NCBI GenBank assembly: GCA_000231825.2
Contig: JH720322.1
Coordinates: 310,001-374,000, forward strand
Source: Tetrahymena elliotti 4EA
Taxonomy: Eukaryota; Ciliophora; Oligohymenophorea; Hymenostomatida; Tetrahymenidae
DNA length: 64,000 nt
Reading direction: 5' to 3'
Shown: positions 21,125 through 32,875 of the stretch, piece by piece
How the letters are laid out: each line of letters begins with the position of its first letter
Position numbering within the stretch: the stretch's first letter is position 1
Position numbers and translations under genes: made by a program
Notes under the pieces: model-generated
Told to the model about the DNA's origin: nothing
Databases searched by the model: none
Seen by the model: only the letters and a program-made list of their open reading frames with translations

Positions 21125-23061
21125 TCAATTTGAGTTAGAGTGTCCAGAGGGAGAACGGTTATTGTTGTTATTATTGTTATAAGAATTGTTGTTAGAAGCT
21201 TGATTGTTTGCATTATTGTGATTACTATTTGATCTATCATTTTTATGAGAACCGGCAGAGTTAGATCTGTTATTGTTTCTGTTGTTATAGCTTCTGCTGC
21301 TAGATCTTCTTTGACCTCTTGAGCTAGATCTTCTTCTTCTGTTATCAGGACTAGGTCTTCTTCTTTCACCTCTATCACTACTTCTCTTTCTTCTGTCACC
21401 ACCAGATCTTGATCTAGAGAAATCTCTTCTTCTTCTTCTATTTCTAGAGTCAGAGCGAGATTCTCTTCTTCTTCTGTTTCTATCATCAGATCTACTTCTT
21501 TGTCTTCCTATTTATTCATTAAAATTTTAATATTTATCACATGCTACCTCAAATTGATTTTAAAATATTTTATCAAACTTTATCTTTAGGCTTTTGAATT
21601 TTAAAAATTATTTTTATTTTTTATTTTGTTTTATGCCTTCATTTTAATTTTTCATTTGAAAATGAAAAGAATGAATGAAAAAATGTCAATTAAAGTTTTT
21701 TTGAATTAAAATTTTATTTGAAATTATGAGCGAGCTGCAAATGAATAACAAGCAAATGAAATTTAAAATGCGAAGTTATTTATAATTATTTGCTTAGACA
21801 AATCTAATAAATTAGAAGAAAATTATTATAATTGATTTCATCCTTAATTTTGCAAATTATCTTTTAAAAAAATAATTGTGGGGAGACAACTATTAAGAAT
21901 TGTTGATAATATATACCAAAAATCTTTTTTTCAAAATTAAGCTTTTCTTTTCTTTTTCTCAAAATTTTTCTATGATTCTTTCATTCATTTATCTTTTATT
22001 TAAATAAGATTCTGTATATTTGTTTGCCTTTATGAAATTTTGTTTGACAATCAAAATTCATTTATCTAGTTTATTTATCATTATTCTTATTAATAAAATT
22101 GATTACTTCTAGAGTCAGAACGAGATCTGGATCTTCTTCTTCTATCTCTGGATCTGCTTCTTCTATTTTGGCTTTTATTTAATAAGGTACATTTACTTTA
22201 CAAGTCCTCTTTCAATAGTTTAAAGAATATTACTGGCAGTCTCTGACCTTGTGGCTAGTTGAACCGCAATTGTAGCATCTATTTTTATTACCGTTACTGC
22301 TGGTTCTTCTAGTTTTACTGCAATCCTTGGCAATATGATGGAGAGAACCGCAAGTATAACAGCCTTCATTTCTTTTCTTTCTGCCACCATTACCGAATTC
22401 TAATCTGAGATCCTTACCCTTTAAGGAATTGTTATTTCTATTTTTAAAAATTAGAAATTAGTTTATTAGCTACCATCACATATTCCAATAATATTTAAAA
22501 AAGGGGTTTATGCTTCAATATAGCCATACCAAAACAATTATTTCTAATATCATTGAATGAAGTACATTTCAATGGTGCTTTAGGAAATTTTATATGAACC
22601 AAGCATATTGTATAACCCAAAAAAATATAGCTTTATGTAAATTTTTAATAAAAGAATAATAAATTACTCCTTAAGAGCATCCTTAGCATCACGAGAATCT
22701 TCGAATTCGATAAAACCGTAGCAGTTAGGACCTTTCTTTTTAATCTTAATTTCGCTGATTTTACCATACTTTTAGAAAAGATCCTAAACATCCTTTTCTT
22801 CAACCTATTGAAAATTTATTTAGAATTAGAATTTATAGTATTTGGTAGTTAGCATTTTTTATATAATGATAATCCAAAATACAATTCATTCATTAAAAAT
22901 GAAATCACATTAAAATACCAAATATGGATCAAATTTAATTTAGTTCTTAGTTAAAGTTAAATAAATGGATTCAAATCTCTTACATCTCTAGAGAGGTTGC
23001 CCAAGAATAATTTCTTTTGGCTTTTACTGTCTCTGTCTCTTGAATCGTCTCTGCTACTCAT
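21125..23061 (-). CDS. RS2Z-type SR splicing factor (RRM, two zinc knuckles, RS domain)
   Basis: Five phase-consistent exons (23061-22984, 22804-22668, 22437-22234, 22171-22107, 21507-21125) give 288 residues. Residues 17-87 are an RRM with RNP2 LFLGNL and RNP1-like NCYGFIEF. Two CCHC zinc knuckles follow: CYTCGSLHHIAKDC (98-111) and CYNCGSTSHKVRDC (126-139). From residue 142 on there is an Arg/Ser dipeptide domain (RRSRSRDRRRRSRSRS), passing into an Asn/Ser-rich tail. An RRM plus two knuckles plus RS is the layout of plant RS2Z SR proteins, which bind pre-mRNA and recruit the spliceosome in the nucleus. The last intron (22106-21508) is about 600 bp, the longest in this gene, and splits the RS domain. 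An SRPK-type kinase gene lies 10 kb away. Confidence 0.9.
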
Positions 23062-24103
23062 ATTTCTTTTTTTATTCTTTCTTTAAAATATTAATTTATA
23101 TTTATATTTTTATTTCAAAATAAATTCAATATTTCTTCTTAAATTCAATCTCTATTAATCCATAATAGTCTTACCTTTCTAAAATCATATATTTGCAGAG
23201 CTTATGCTCATTTTAAAGGCCCTCCTCATTTGTAAATTTTTTTTATTTTATAATTCTTATGTCTATTGAAACTACCAATTATAACATTTCATTTAAATTT
23301 GCATTCATATAGCATTATTGTCTATATAATTAAACTCAAATCACTCATTTCTATTAAGACCAATAATTTTAAATTAAATGGCTCAATTTCTTTTCTTTTT
23401 ATTTATTACAAAAAATAAACCTTAATCTTTCACATAAAAAATTAAAAAAAGTAAATTATTTTAACTCAAATAAATATGTTATAAAAAATTAATTTTATTA
23501 AACTAAAAGATTTTCTTAAATAATTTTATTGTTCTTCCATAATAATTATTTATTTGATTTTTTTGTCTAAGTCTTAATACAGTCAAATTAAATTGAAAGG
23601 ATGGATGTAAACTTATTATCTTCTTAAATTTTAAAGGGTATTTATTGTTGACACATCATCTATAAAAACTCTTTATTTATTCATATTTACAGAAATGTAT
23701 AATTCTAAAGAATCATCTAAATCGACTATTTTATTTCATAATTTTTATGTTAAATCTTATCAAATCACATAAATTTAAATAAAATGTTAAAATATATTTT
23801 TATTAAAAGTATGAAAACTAAAATAAAATATATCATAATTTTGTAAATTTGAAAAATAGATATTATATATTTTATATTGATGACAACAAACTAATATTCT
23901 TCTTTTACAACAAAATCTGATTAAAGCTAAAAAAAATAAATTTATTAACTTTCACAATCAATCAACCATAATAAAACTAAAATTCATTTAATATTTGAAT
24001 CTTCCTTTTGATTTTTAATTGGATATGACATTTTTATTCATAATACTGATAGACATGTTTTTTATAAATAAATAGCATTTACTCTAATATTCTAATATAA
24101 AAA
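23062..24103. other. Intergenic, upstream of the SR-protein gene
   Basis: AT-rich spacer holding the upstream region of the SR-protein gene and the 3' flank of RPB7. No further feature was seen. Confidence 0.55.
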
Positions 24104-24738
24104 TCAAGAGTAGGTATTAAAATCATCATCTACTTTACAAAGAATCTTATCATTATTTATAGTTTCAATCAATACCCTCAATCTATCGCCTACATTTAAG
24201 GTGAAGTCATCACATTCCAATTTACCATCTTATAATTCACTAATTAACAAAATTAAAAATAAACATGAGTTATTTAAAATATTATATTTATAAAATCATA
24301 AATTCTTCTAATACACATAACTTGAGTCCAAAATAAGCTTTAAATGTATTACTTTTAAAGATGAAAGGGAAGCTTACGATTAGGTACATAAAATATGTTC
24401 ATAGGACCAACAGAACCAGCAATATGATTTTGCTTAATTTCAGTTATTTAGATATCAATATATTCTTTAAGTTATGGTTTAAATGTGAGAGCATCAAATT
24501 ATATTTCTACTTTAATAAAGCCATCATAATCAATTAAAGGCTTGCTCATATATCTTAAATTAACAACATAAATGATGTATCCATGCTCATTGCTTTTTTT
24601 TCCTTCTACTTTTTCAATCAATTCTTTTTTGAGTAATTCATTTTTGTTTAAATCAACCTTTTCATTTCCCACAAGCATACCCATATGAGTTGGGTGAATT
24701 TGTAATATGGTTCTTAAACCGTTAGTAATGTAGAACAT
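24104..24738 (-). CDS. RPB7: DNA-directed RNA polymerase II subunit Rpb7
   Basis: Exon 24738-24353, an intron (24352-24240) and exon 24239-24104 give 173 residues; Rpb7 is usually 171-172. The N-terminal tip domain begins MFYITNGLRTILQIHP and contains EKVEGKKSNEHGYIIYVVNL, matching the family's L-x-VEG-x-GxxGYII pattern. TFKPQLKEYIDIQITEI and GSVGPMNIFYVPNR open the OB domain, and the C-terminus has FTLNVGDRLRVLI. Rpb7 pairs with Rpb4 as the stalk of RNA polymerase II and contacts nascent RNA. The length and the GPM...F motif favour Rpb7 over the Pol I or Pol III paralogues, although the sequence is divergent. The donor was chosen at 24353 rather than after VPNR because only it keeps phase into exon 2. 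Confidence 0.85.
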
Positions 24739-25341
24739 TTTTTTTTTATAAATTATACTTATCTAAATATTAAAATGACCTAAAATATCTTTTTTTTTAT
24801 AAAAGATGCTCCTTGCTAAAATCTATTTATTTTATTTATATTTCAAAATCTATGAATGAAATCAGAGATATTTTTATTATTGCTTCCCAAGCTAATTAAA
24901 AATTAAATTTTTTAATTTTGAATGCCTTCTACTGATATTAAGAGCTAATACTTTTTATCTGTAGTAAATATTAGTCTGTTTTTTAAAATCCTTCTTTAAA
25001 AAATTATTTTTCTAAAATCTGCAAAAAATCATTTGTTTAAATTCTTTATTTTTATGAAATAAAATTTGGATAAGAAAATTAAAATTTGTTTTAATCACTT
25101 TTAAAATGGATTTGATATGTTTTATCAATGCTCATTAAAAATATTTAACTTAAATTAAAATTAACATTTTCTCAAGTTTTATGATTATTTTGGTTATGGT
25201 TGTTGTTAAATTATGGCTTATGAAGTAGAAAGAGATAAATAAATAAGTAAAAAGTTTCTAAAATATCTTTTATTATAAATAAAAACACTATTATTTTTTG
25301 AGTTTATATTCCTTCAATTTAAAAATCTATATATTGTTAAT
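24739..25341. other. Intergenic, RPB7 upstream region
   Basis: AT-rich spacer between the RPB7 start and the tRNA-like gene. No other feature was seen. Confidence 0.55.
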
Positions 25342-25413
25342 TAAAGCGTGGTGCAGTGGAAGCATACCGTATTCTTTGTTCGGTGGTCGTGGGATCGAAA
25401 CCCATCGCTTTAA
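25342..25413 (+). tRNA. tRNA with initiator-like body; anticodon reads CUU (Lys) by position
   Basis: It folds as a 72-nt cloverleaf. The acceptor TAAAGCG/CGCTTTA is a perfect 7-bp match with discriminator A. The D arm is GTGC-AGTGGAA-GCAT, the T arm GTGGG-ATCGAAA-CCCAT. The T-run at 25415-25419 fits a Pol III terminator. The anticodon arm CCGTA-TTCTTTG-TTCGG has one T-T mismatch and places CTT at 25374-25376, i.e. Lys(CUU). Two traits are unusual for an elongator: A at position 54 (ATCGAAA instead of TTCGAAA) and the AGTGGAA D loop, both typical of eukaryotic initiator tRNA. Base 37 is T instead of a purine. So it is either a diverged functional tRNA or a tRNA-derived element; the isotype is uncertain. 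Confidence 0.7.
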
Positions 25414-28400
25414 ATTTTTATAAATTTACCAATCATTTATTTTTGAAACTAATAATTATTGAATTATTTTTCAATATATTTTAGCTTTAATTCATTAGAG
25501 AAAAATTATTGACATAAAAATTTTAAGCTAATAATAATAAGTTATATTTTAAGTCATTATTAATTTTTGGATTATTTTTGTTAAATATTCACACCAAAAA
25601 TATTAATATATATTTAAAGATGCTAAAACATAATTTTAAAAGTTTATTCATAAAAAGAGTTATCAGTTATTAATAACTAAAAATTAAAATAATTTAATTT
25701 AAAAATAAATATGGTCTAAATAATTCATTTCGTTTAGATTGTTAGTTAATTTTTTATGATATTATAAAAATAAAAATTTCTTATTTCATGAAAAAAAATT
25801 TTAAACTGTTTTTAGATATATTATTTTTATCTATACATTTAATAAACAATTATAATTATTTCTCTTATGGGCTTGCTTTTACTATTATAGATCCATGAAA
25901 AAAAATTGTAATTATTATAATGAAATAAAATATACATTTCAAATTCTAATTTATTTATCCCTAACTTATTTTTTATTTGCTACTTATTTCTAAGGTTGAT
26001 ACAAAATCAAAGCATTTTATTCTTTCAGTATTAATCTGTAAGAATTAAGGAGTTGCAGTATAAAAACCTGAAATTTTTGGATTGTATATTATTATGATTT
26101 TATTTTTTGACTTTTAAAAATTAACTAAAATGATCAATATTGTATTAGAAATATTTAAAAGCCTAAACATAGAATCATAATAGTATTTTTGACAGCGAAA
26201 AATACATTTATTTTCTATTTTCATTAAAAATTAGATTTATTTCAACCTCACTAGCTAAAATACTGTTTAATTTAAAATCCTTTCTTAGGCGATATAACTT
26301 GATAAATAATTTGACCTTTTTTATGAAAAATTGAAAAATAAATAACTAAAAATAATTTCAAATTTGAATACAAATTACTTTAATTAGAAACAAATTACTC
26401 ATTTTTTTAATCAATTTGGTTTTTTAACTTTCAAAACCCAAATAACTGCTTCTTTTAAATAAAGTAAAAAAAAGAAAACTATATAAAAAAGGAATTTTTA
26501 TTCAATCTTTGCAAGAAGTGCATTACTAAAAATTCAATTGACATGATGTATTATAAAAACTGTTAGATAAAATTAAATTTATCTTCGGAACAGAAAAAAA
26601 TTAGTGTAAAATGAGATAGATTTCATAAGAATTTTATAATTAAATCAGCATTTTTTTTCCAAATTCTAAAATATGAAATAGAGTTGTTAAAGTAAGAAAA
26701 CTTAATTTACATGACTTTTATTTTCTCTTCTACATTACTGAGTCTTGAATCAATTTCTATTTTTAAAGGCTTGAATAATCTAATATTAAATTGGTGTTGA
26801 ATGAAAATAAAAACTTTTTTGAAAACAAAAAGAAAATAGAAAAAATGTCATTTATTTGCACTTACCAATAAAAATTACTGATAGAATATAAAATTAATAG
26901 AAAAAAAAACATATTCCAATTAGAAAATATATTTTTCACAATTTCCTGTTGAGGAGTTCTACTTACAATTTAAACAAAGAGTTAAATACAAAAAATATTA
27001 CATTATGCTGGCTTTTTTTTTGAAAAAAGAAAATTAAGGAAATTTTGAATAAAGGTGTGGATAAGATAGAAATGCTTTGAAATGGATGGAATTTATATTA
27101 AAAAAAACATCAGTCTTGAGTTTTTCAATAATTTTTTTGGTTTTTATTTTTATAGTTACACAGAAAAATATTATCGATTATCAAAATACAATAATATGTT
27201 CAAACAGGAGGGCGACCTTTATATATTTAAAAAAATTTACATAAAAATAGAATGGGAAGAATTAAAATTAGATGAATAGAAAAAGGGAAAGAAAAAATAT
27301 ATTTTATATGTTAAGCTTTGAAGCTAATTTTTATTAAAGTATTCTCATATCCCCTAGATCATTACTGATTTTTATTTTCTACCAAAATGAATGAATGTTA
27401 CAAATTGACTACTAATACAAGTAGATAGAAAGAAATCAAAAAATACATTTTTTATTCAAACATTCAAATTAAAATGCAAAAAGTACTATTTAAAAAAGGC
27501 AAACAAACAAAAAATACTCATTTATTTCAATTGAAAAAAATAATATGATTTATGGATTTTTCTGATAAACTTTGCTAAAACATTTTTTTTAAATAATTTT
27601 TAAAATCATAATAATTTCTTTTAAGGAGAAAGTGATAAAATTAATTTACTCAATTTTTTGTTAAGGTTATATTTAAATGTCGCAATAGATGATAGAAAGT
27701 AATCATAATTGAATAAAAAGAATGCTTCATTTAAAAAAATTTTTTTTTCACAAAATGAAAGCAATTTACATTTCAATAAATAATAAGTCTTTTCTACCTG
27801 ATAATTAATATGAAATAAAAGTTTTCCCCACAAATATTCGTTAAATTAATTGATAGCAGATCTTTTAGCAGCAGTATTAATAAATCAGGTATTTAATAAA
27901 AATTATTAATTAATTTAGATTTTTAAGTATTGCCAAACCACAATTAATTAATAATTATTCAAAAATTTTAAGGCAAGCAAACCCAAATTAATTCTTAATT
28001 TAAAGGAATTACCCATTCAAATTATGTAATGAATAAGGATATTTCTGCAAATTTTCTAAAATAATATTTCTTAATGATTACAAATTTAATTAATTAAATT
28101 TTTTTTCGAGAGTGTTTAAACCAAATTGAAATAGAAAATATTTAGCATGAATTAACATATAATTTAACTAGAAATTGAATTTTATCATTAATTTCATTTT
28201 CTATTTTATCTGCAGTAATTTATTGGGAATATCGAAGTAGATTTGAGTGTGTTTTTATTACTTTTCTAACTTTTTCTTTTTCTTTAATTTACACAAATTG
28301 TATAAGATTGATTTATATTCGAAAATAGAAACAGAGAAGAAAACAAAAGAAAGATATTTAATTAATTAGAATGATTCTTTTCTATTCAATTAATTAATTT

Positions 28401-28663
28401 ATTTATCGTTAATTTGTACTTATTTATTCTGCTTATATTTTACTCTGGCTTTTTTATATTTCTTGGGTAGGGTATATTTATTGGGCACATTTTAATTAAA
28501 TAAGCTAAATCACATGAAAGAGCAATATTGTACAAAATATTCTCATCTTAATTTTTAAATAGTGGATAATTAAATAATGTTAAATTAGGGATAGATGATT
28601 TATAATTTGTTTAAATTTAAATAAAATTCAAAACAACTAAAATAATTAAAAACTCAAATTAAA
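25414..28663. other. Long gene-poor region
   Basis: About 3.2 kb of AT-rich sequence. A 79-codon ORF at 27082-27321 (plus strand, MDGIYIKKNISLEFF...) and one of about 75 codons near 27606-27833 (minus strand) are compositionally plausible but match nothing I know. In such sequence they may be chance. No RNA gene was seen beyond the tRNA at 25342. Confidence 0.5.
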
Positions 28664-29392
28664 ATGTATCTCCTTCAAAGCTAAATGACCCTCAATTCTT
28701 GGGATGAAAGTGCTGATAATAATGAGCTCGATTATTATACTTCCAAAGACTTTAGAGTTGAAAGCAAAAGTGATTGTGATATTTCAGAGTGTGAAACTAC
28801 ATTAATTCTAAACCAATCCACTGTGTTGAGTTGTGACTCTCTTTCTTGCTCCACCTTTAATGAAAGAAAAAAATCAATCTCTTTCCTAGATAAAGGAATT
28901 TTTACAAGACTCTTCTACGATGAAGAAACTTTCAAGGTAAAGTCAGATTCACTTAGAATTTTAGCTTCAGAAATTCAGGACATTAGCAATATGTCGAGTT
29001 CAGAAAAAGATCTATTCGTTAAGCATTTTAAAGTAATTCCTAAAAGTAACATTTATAAGAATATTTTCAGATGCTTCAATCGCTTCATGCTTTATTGTAA
29101 AAACCATATTTCTATTGAATGCTTGGACATCAACAACAAAGACATCTCCATAATTCGCAAGCAATATTAAAAATTTATGAAAAAGGTCTCTTATACTGAA
29201 ATGATATTTAGAATCATAAAAAGTGAAAGGTACTCTAAGTTCTTTTACTACTATTTACAAGACTTCTTCCTTGATGATTTATATACAGGCAATTTTAAAT
29301 AATTGAGAGATCACTTCATTTCCAGTATTTATTTTCTTGCATGCTCTTCTGATCCTTCCCTCCTTGACAACATAAAATTTCATAAAAAATGA
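28664..29392 (+). CDS. Uncharacterised acidic/helical protein, single exon
   Basis: An open frame of 242 residues from ATG 28664 to TGA 29390-29392. A second in-frame Met lies at 28685; the first is preferred because the intervening codons use TAA as Gln. The N-terminal 75 residues are acidic and Ser/Cys-rich (DISECETTLILNQSTVLSCD). A helical region with repeated Phe/Lys/Tyr follows (IFTRLFYDEETFKVKSDSL, IFRCFNRFMLYCKNH, SYTEMIFRIIKSERYSKFFY, YYLQDFFLDDLYTG). TAA codons are few. The codon pattern and richer base composition differ from the spacers on both sides, which supports a real gene. I do not recognise a family; it may be lineage-specific. It stands isolated, with about 3 kb of spacer on each side. 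Confidence 0.6.
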
Positions 29393-32300
29393 ATGAACAA
29401 AAAACATAAGCAAATAATATGATAATTTTTTGATTTTATGAGAAAAACTAAAATGACTTCTTTACTAGCAAAACAAAATTTAAATTAATTTAATAATACT
29501 GAAATATGTAAATAACAATTTTGAAGTTTTTGATATAATAATATAAGGTAAAAAAACCAACTTAACTGAATGCCTTAATAACAAATCATAATTAAAATAA
29601 TCAGTAACTTAAAATTAGGGAAATTATATATTCCCTCCCTCCTTTAAAATTAATCTTATACTAACAAAAAATTCTTAATTTGTACTTCTTACACCTACTC
29701 TTTCATATTTGTCTTATCCTTTAGTTTATAATTTTAATTATCATTTTATTAAAACATTTTTATGAATTCGTTACTTCAAATCAATTTCATTCAATTTTAT
29801 TGTAAAATGCTATCTGTAAGTACGAGAATTTATTAAAAGAGAAGAACACTATTTTTTCTTTTATATAGAATCCTTCTAAATCTAATTTTTTTTGTAGAAA
29901 GACCCTTTTATTACTCTTAACCAAAATATTCAAAAATTTAATTAATCTAAAAAATACACCAAAAAATCAAATTTTCTAACAAATATAAAGGAGTTTACAT
30001 TTAGTATTTTGTTCAAATTTCTTTCTTTGATAATTTTATTTTAATTCTCCACCAAATTTTAGGTTATTGATATTTACTATCTTTCTTACTGATTAAGGAA
30101 ATATTATAACTTATATAAATAAAACCTAAATACTCATAAAGAAATCCCACTTTCAGCAAATTTAATTACTTTATGTAACAGTAAATCTATTCTTATTGGT
30201 ATTTTTGCAAAATCTCTTTTAAAAAACTCGATTTGATATTTTATTTAAAATTTTATAAAATTCTTTTAAAATTGAATAAGCATACATACTTCTCAGTACT
30301 TTCTTAATTGATTTCTTTTTAAAAATATAGATAGAAAAATAAACATTTTGAGAAACTTAATTTTTTATTAAGATGCTTGTTTGTTTGTTTTTCATGCTAA
30401 ATTTGAGAAGAGATTGATTTATTTTTTCTATTGATATAATCTCCTTTCTTAATTTTTGTAAGAAAAACATTTGAAAATTCCCCAGAATAAAAAAGTCAAA
30501 ATAACTTTTGTAAACCAACTATCATCCTTATTGATTCTAATTAGTCCTAATTTGTTCACTTTATTAAATAAGCAATAACTGATTTTTTCTTTTTCATTGT
30601 GTAAATTTTTCAATCTATTTCTTGTAAGCACCTTTTTGATTAACTATTACTTTTATAGTATTAAATATTTTCATTTCATTTTTAGGGCCTTCAGTTATTT
30701 AATTCAGAAATAATAATTTTCTTATGTTCATACTTTATTAAATGGTTTATTTAATTATATTATTGTATTGATTGTATATTCCTTCAAAATAGTTTTCTTG
30801 CTTAACAAATTTAATAATATTAATATCATAATATTTTTTAATGATAATATTTCTAAAAATTATTTTTCTATCTCTAATTTTTAATCAAAATAGTATAAAT
30901 ATTAATAAATTTAACATAAATCATTATAATATATCAAACTAAATATTTTTGGATTGAAATATTTTTACAAATAAATGTATTTTATCGATTCAAATAGTAT
31001 AATGTTTATTTTTACTTATATTTTATGATGAAACACAGTATTAATTAATTTATTTACTATTTTTAGTTAGAATGTTTACATAGATAAGAATTTAATTTAG
31101 AAATGAAGAGAAAATTTTTCTTTATTATTTTTTTTAGTGATATTAATTTTTAATTAAAGTTATTCAAATCATTATGTATATCTAAAATATTTATCTATCT
31201 TTAATAATTTCCAAATAAAAGACTTAAAATATTTAATTAAAAATACTTTAAATATTTGATTCTAAATAATTAAATAATTATTTTGATGAAATTAACATTT
31301 TTTTTTCAACTCCTGATTAGGAATTAGTTAGACAGAAAAACTTAAAACTAATAATAATTGGTATTACAATTTATCGAAGAAAACAGCTTAATTTAATTTG
31401 TGTAAACTCAATCTGATAAAATCTAGGATTCAAGTAATTTACAACTGTTAACCTGAAATAAACAAAAAATAGATTTCAGGTTTTCATTTAAATTGAAAGA
31501 AAAAATTCCATAATTAATTTAATATTTTACATAAAATATTTCAAATTTTATACTTTGGAATTCAAAAACATAAACGCTTAATTGTATCTTTTTTATTTTA
31601 AATAATTAGATTTTTATTTCTGATTTCTTAAATTTTAGAGAGTGGTGTAGGAAGCACACAGAAATGTAATTTCGGAGGACATGAAATAGAAACCCTATTA
31701 CTTAAATTTTTAATGATAAAATCTATTAAATATATAACCAGCAATTTTTTAATTATTTTATGTAAAAAGCATGAATTTATAATTTTAAGCCATTAATTAG
31801 TAAAAAAATAAATTTAATCAAATATGATCTACTCAAAAATAAAAAAGAATATTCACACACAACAAAAGAAATTTAAATTTTATTTGGTATTATGTGTCTA
31901 AATGAAAACAAAGAAATAGTTAATTAGTTATTTTTGAAATAAAGAAAAAATAGTAAAGAATATCTCTCAGATTTGTATTATTTGAATGAATTATTACTTT
32001 AATACAATTATTGTATATTAAAACAATTATTATGAGTCATTTGTAGAGTTTTAAAAATGCAAAAAAATAATTAGAAAAATAAATTTTATGAGTATAAAAT
32101 AAGGTAAATAGAATAAGGATATATAAAATAAACAATCCAATTATAATTAACTATTTAATTTATATTCTTTAAATAAAAGACTAAGGAAATAAGCGATGAT
32201 GATGGATGTATAGGAAAGGGACGCTTAATAATAAGTGTTTATGTAAAATTTGTATGATTATTAATTTTTATGATTCTTTTTGTGGTGTGTATTTATATTA

Positions 32301-32875
32301 TATAAGGTTTTTATAAAATTAGGTATTATCAATTAATTACAAGCTGATTATCTTAACTAATGAACTATACAAAAGACTTAGAGCATGATTAAAATTCATT
32401 TTTAATTAATTACTATTTATTCAAATTATATTTATTTAAAATTTTGTATAAAAAACAATATCATAAAGCAATCCATATTTATCTTAATTAATTAATTAGT
32501 TTGTTTAACCATCATCTCATTTATTTGCCCAAACCTTCCTTCCATTTTCTTTATCAAATTTTGATGAAGTGATATATAAAATGATTGGTGTATATAATTA
32601 TAAAAATAATATTTAATGTTGCAGCTTTTTGATAAGAGAAATGGTTTTGCAGATGGATGGGATTTGAGGCTATTTAAACGGTATCCAAATAGAATTTAAT
32701 TTATTGGAGTATTTATTAAAGAATTAAATTCAATATTTAGTTGTTGATGTTATTGTTATTATTTTTATTATTATAGTTATTATTAAAGTAGAAATTTTTA
32801 TAAATTTTATTTTCTTCAATTAGGTTTTATCCCTTTAAGTAAGAAAATGTGTTATGGTTATTCAAAATTGTATTT
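29393..32875. other. Long gene-poor region with a tRNA fossil and small hairpins
   Basis: About 3.5 kb of AT-rich sequence. It contains the tRNA-like relic at 31636-31705. A perfect 10-bp inverted repeat lies at 31450-31459 and 31473-31482 (AACCTGAAAT / ATTTCAGGTT). A 38-nt element at 32190-32227 is closed by TAAGCG/CGCTTA with ATGATGA just inside. No protein gene was recognised. Confidence 0.5.
31636..31705 (+). pseudogene. Decayed relative of the tRNA at 25342
   Basis: It aligns with the 25342 tRNA: TGGTG then GAAGCA in the D-arm region, TTCGG at the 3' anticodon stem, GAAACCC in the T arm, and the same TTAAATTTTT end. The acceptor, anticodon stem and B-box pairings are lost, so it should not fold as a tRNA or be transcribed efficiently. 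It appears to be an old duplicate or tRNA-derived insertion. Confidence 0.6.

Noticed and set aside
21100..21486. 128-codon minus-strand ORF rich in Glu/Ile/Thr
   Set aside because: It is a shifted frame over the RS domain: AGA/TCT-rich Arg/Ser codons read one base off give Glu/Ile/Leu. The correct frame gives RS dipeptides and continues cleanly from the upstream exon.
24104..24738. Assigning the Rpb7-like gene to the Pol III (RPC8) or Pol I (RPA43) stalk subunit
   Set aside because: The length of 173 residues and the GPM...F segment fit Rpb7. The Pol III paralogue is longer, with an acidic insertion absent here. A tree would settle it.
25414..28663. Small ORFs at 27082-27321 (plus) and about 27606-27833 (minus) as genes
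   Set aside because: Single frames of under 80 codons with strongly AT-driven residues (Phe, Tyr, Lys, Asn), no motif and no recognised homologue. With only one stop codon such lengths arise by chance, so I mention them without calling genes.
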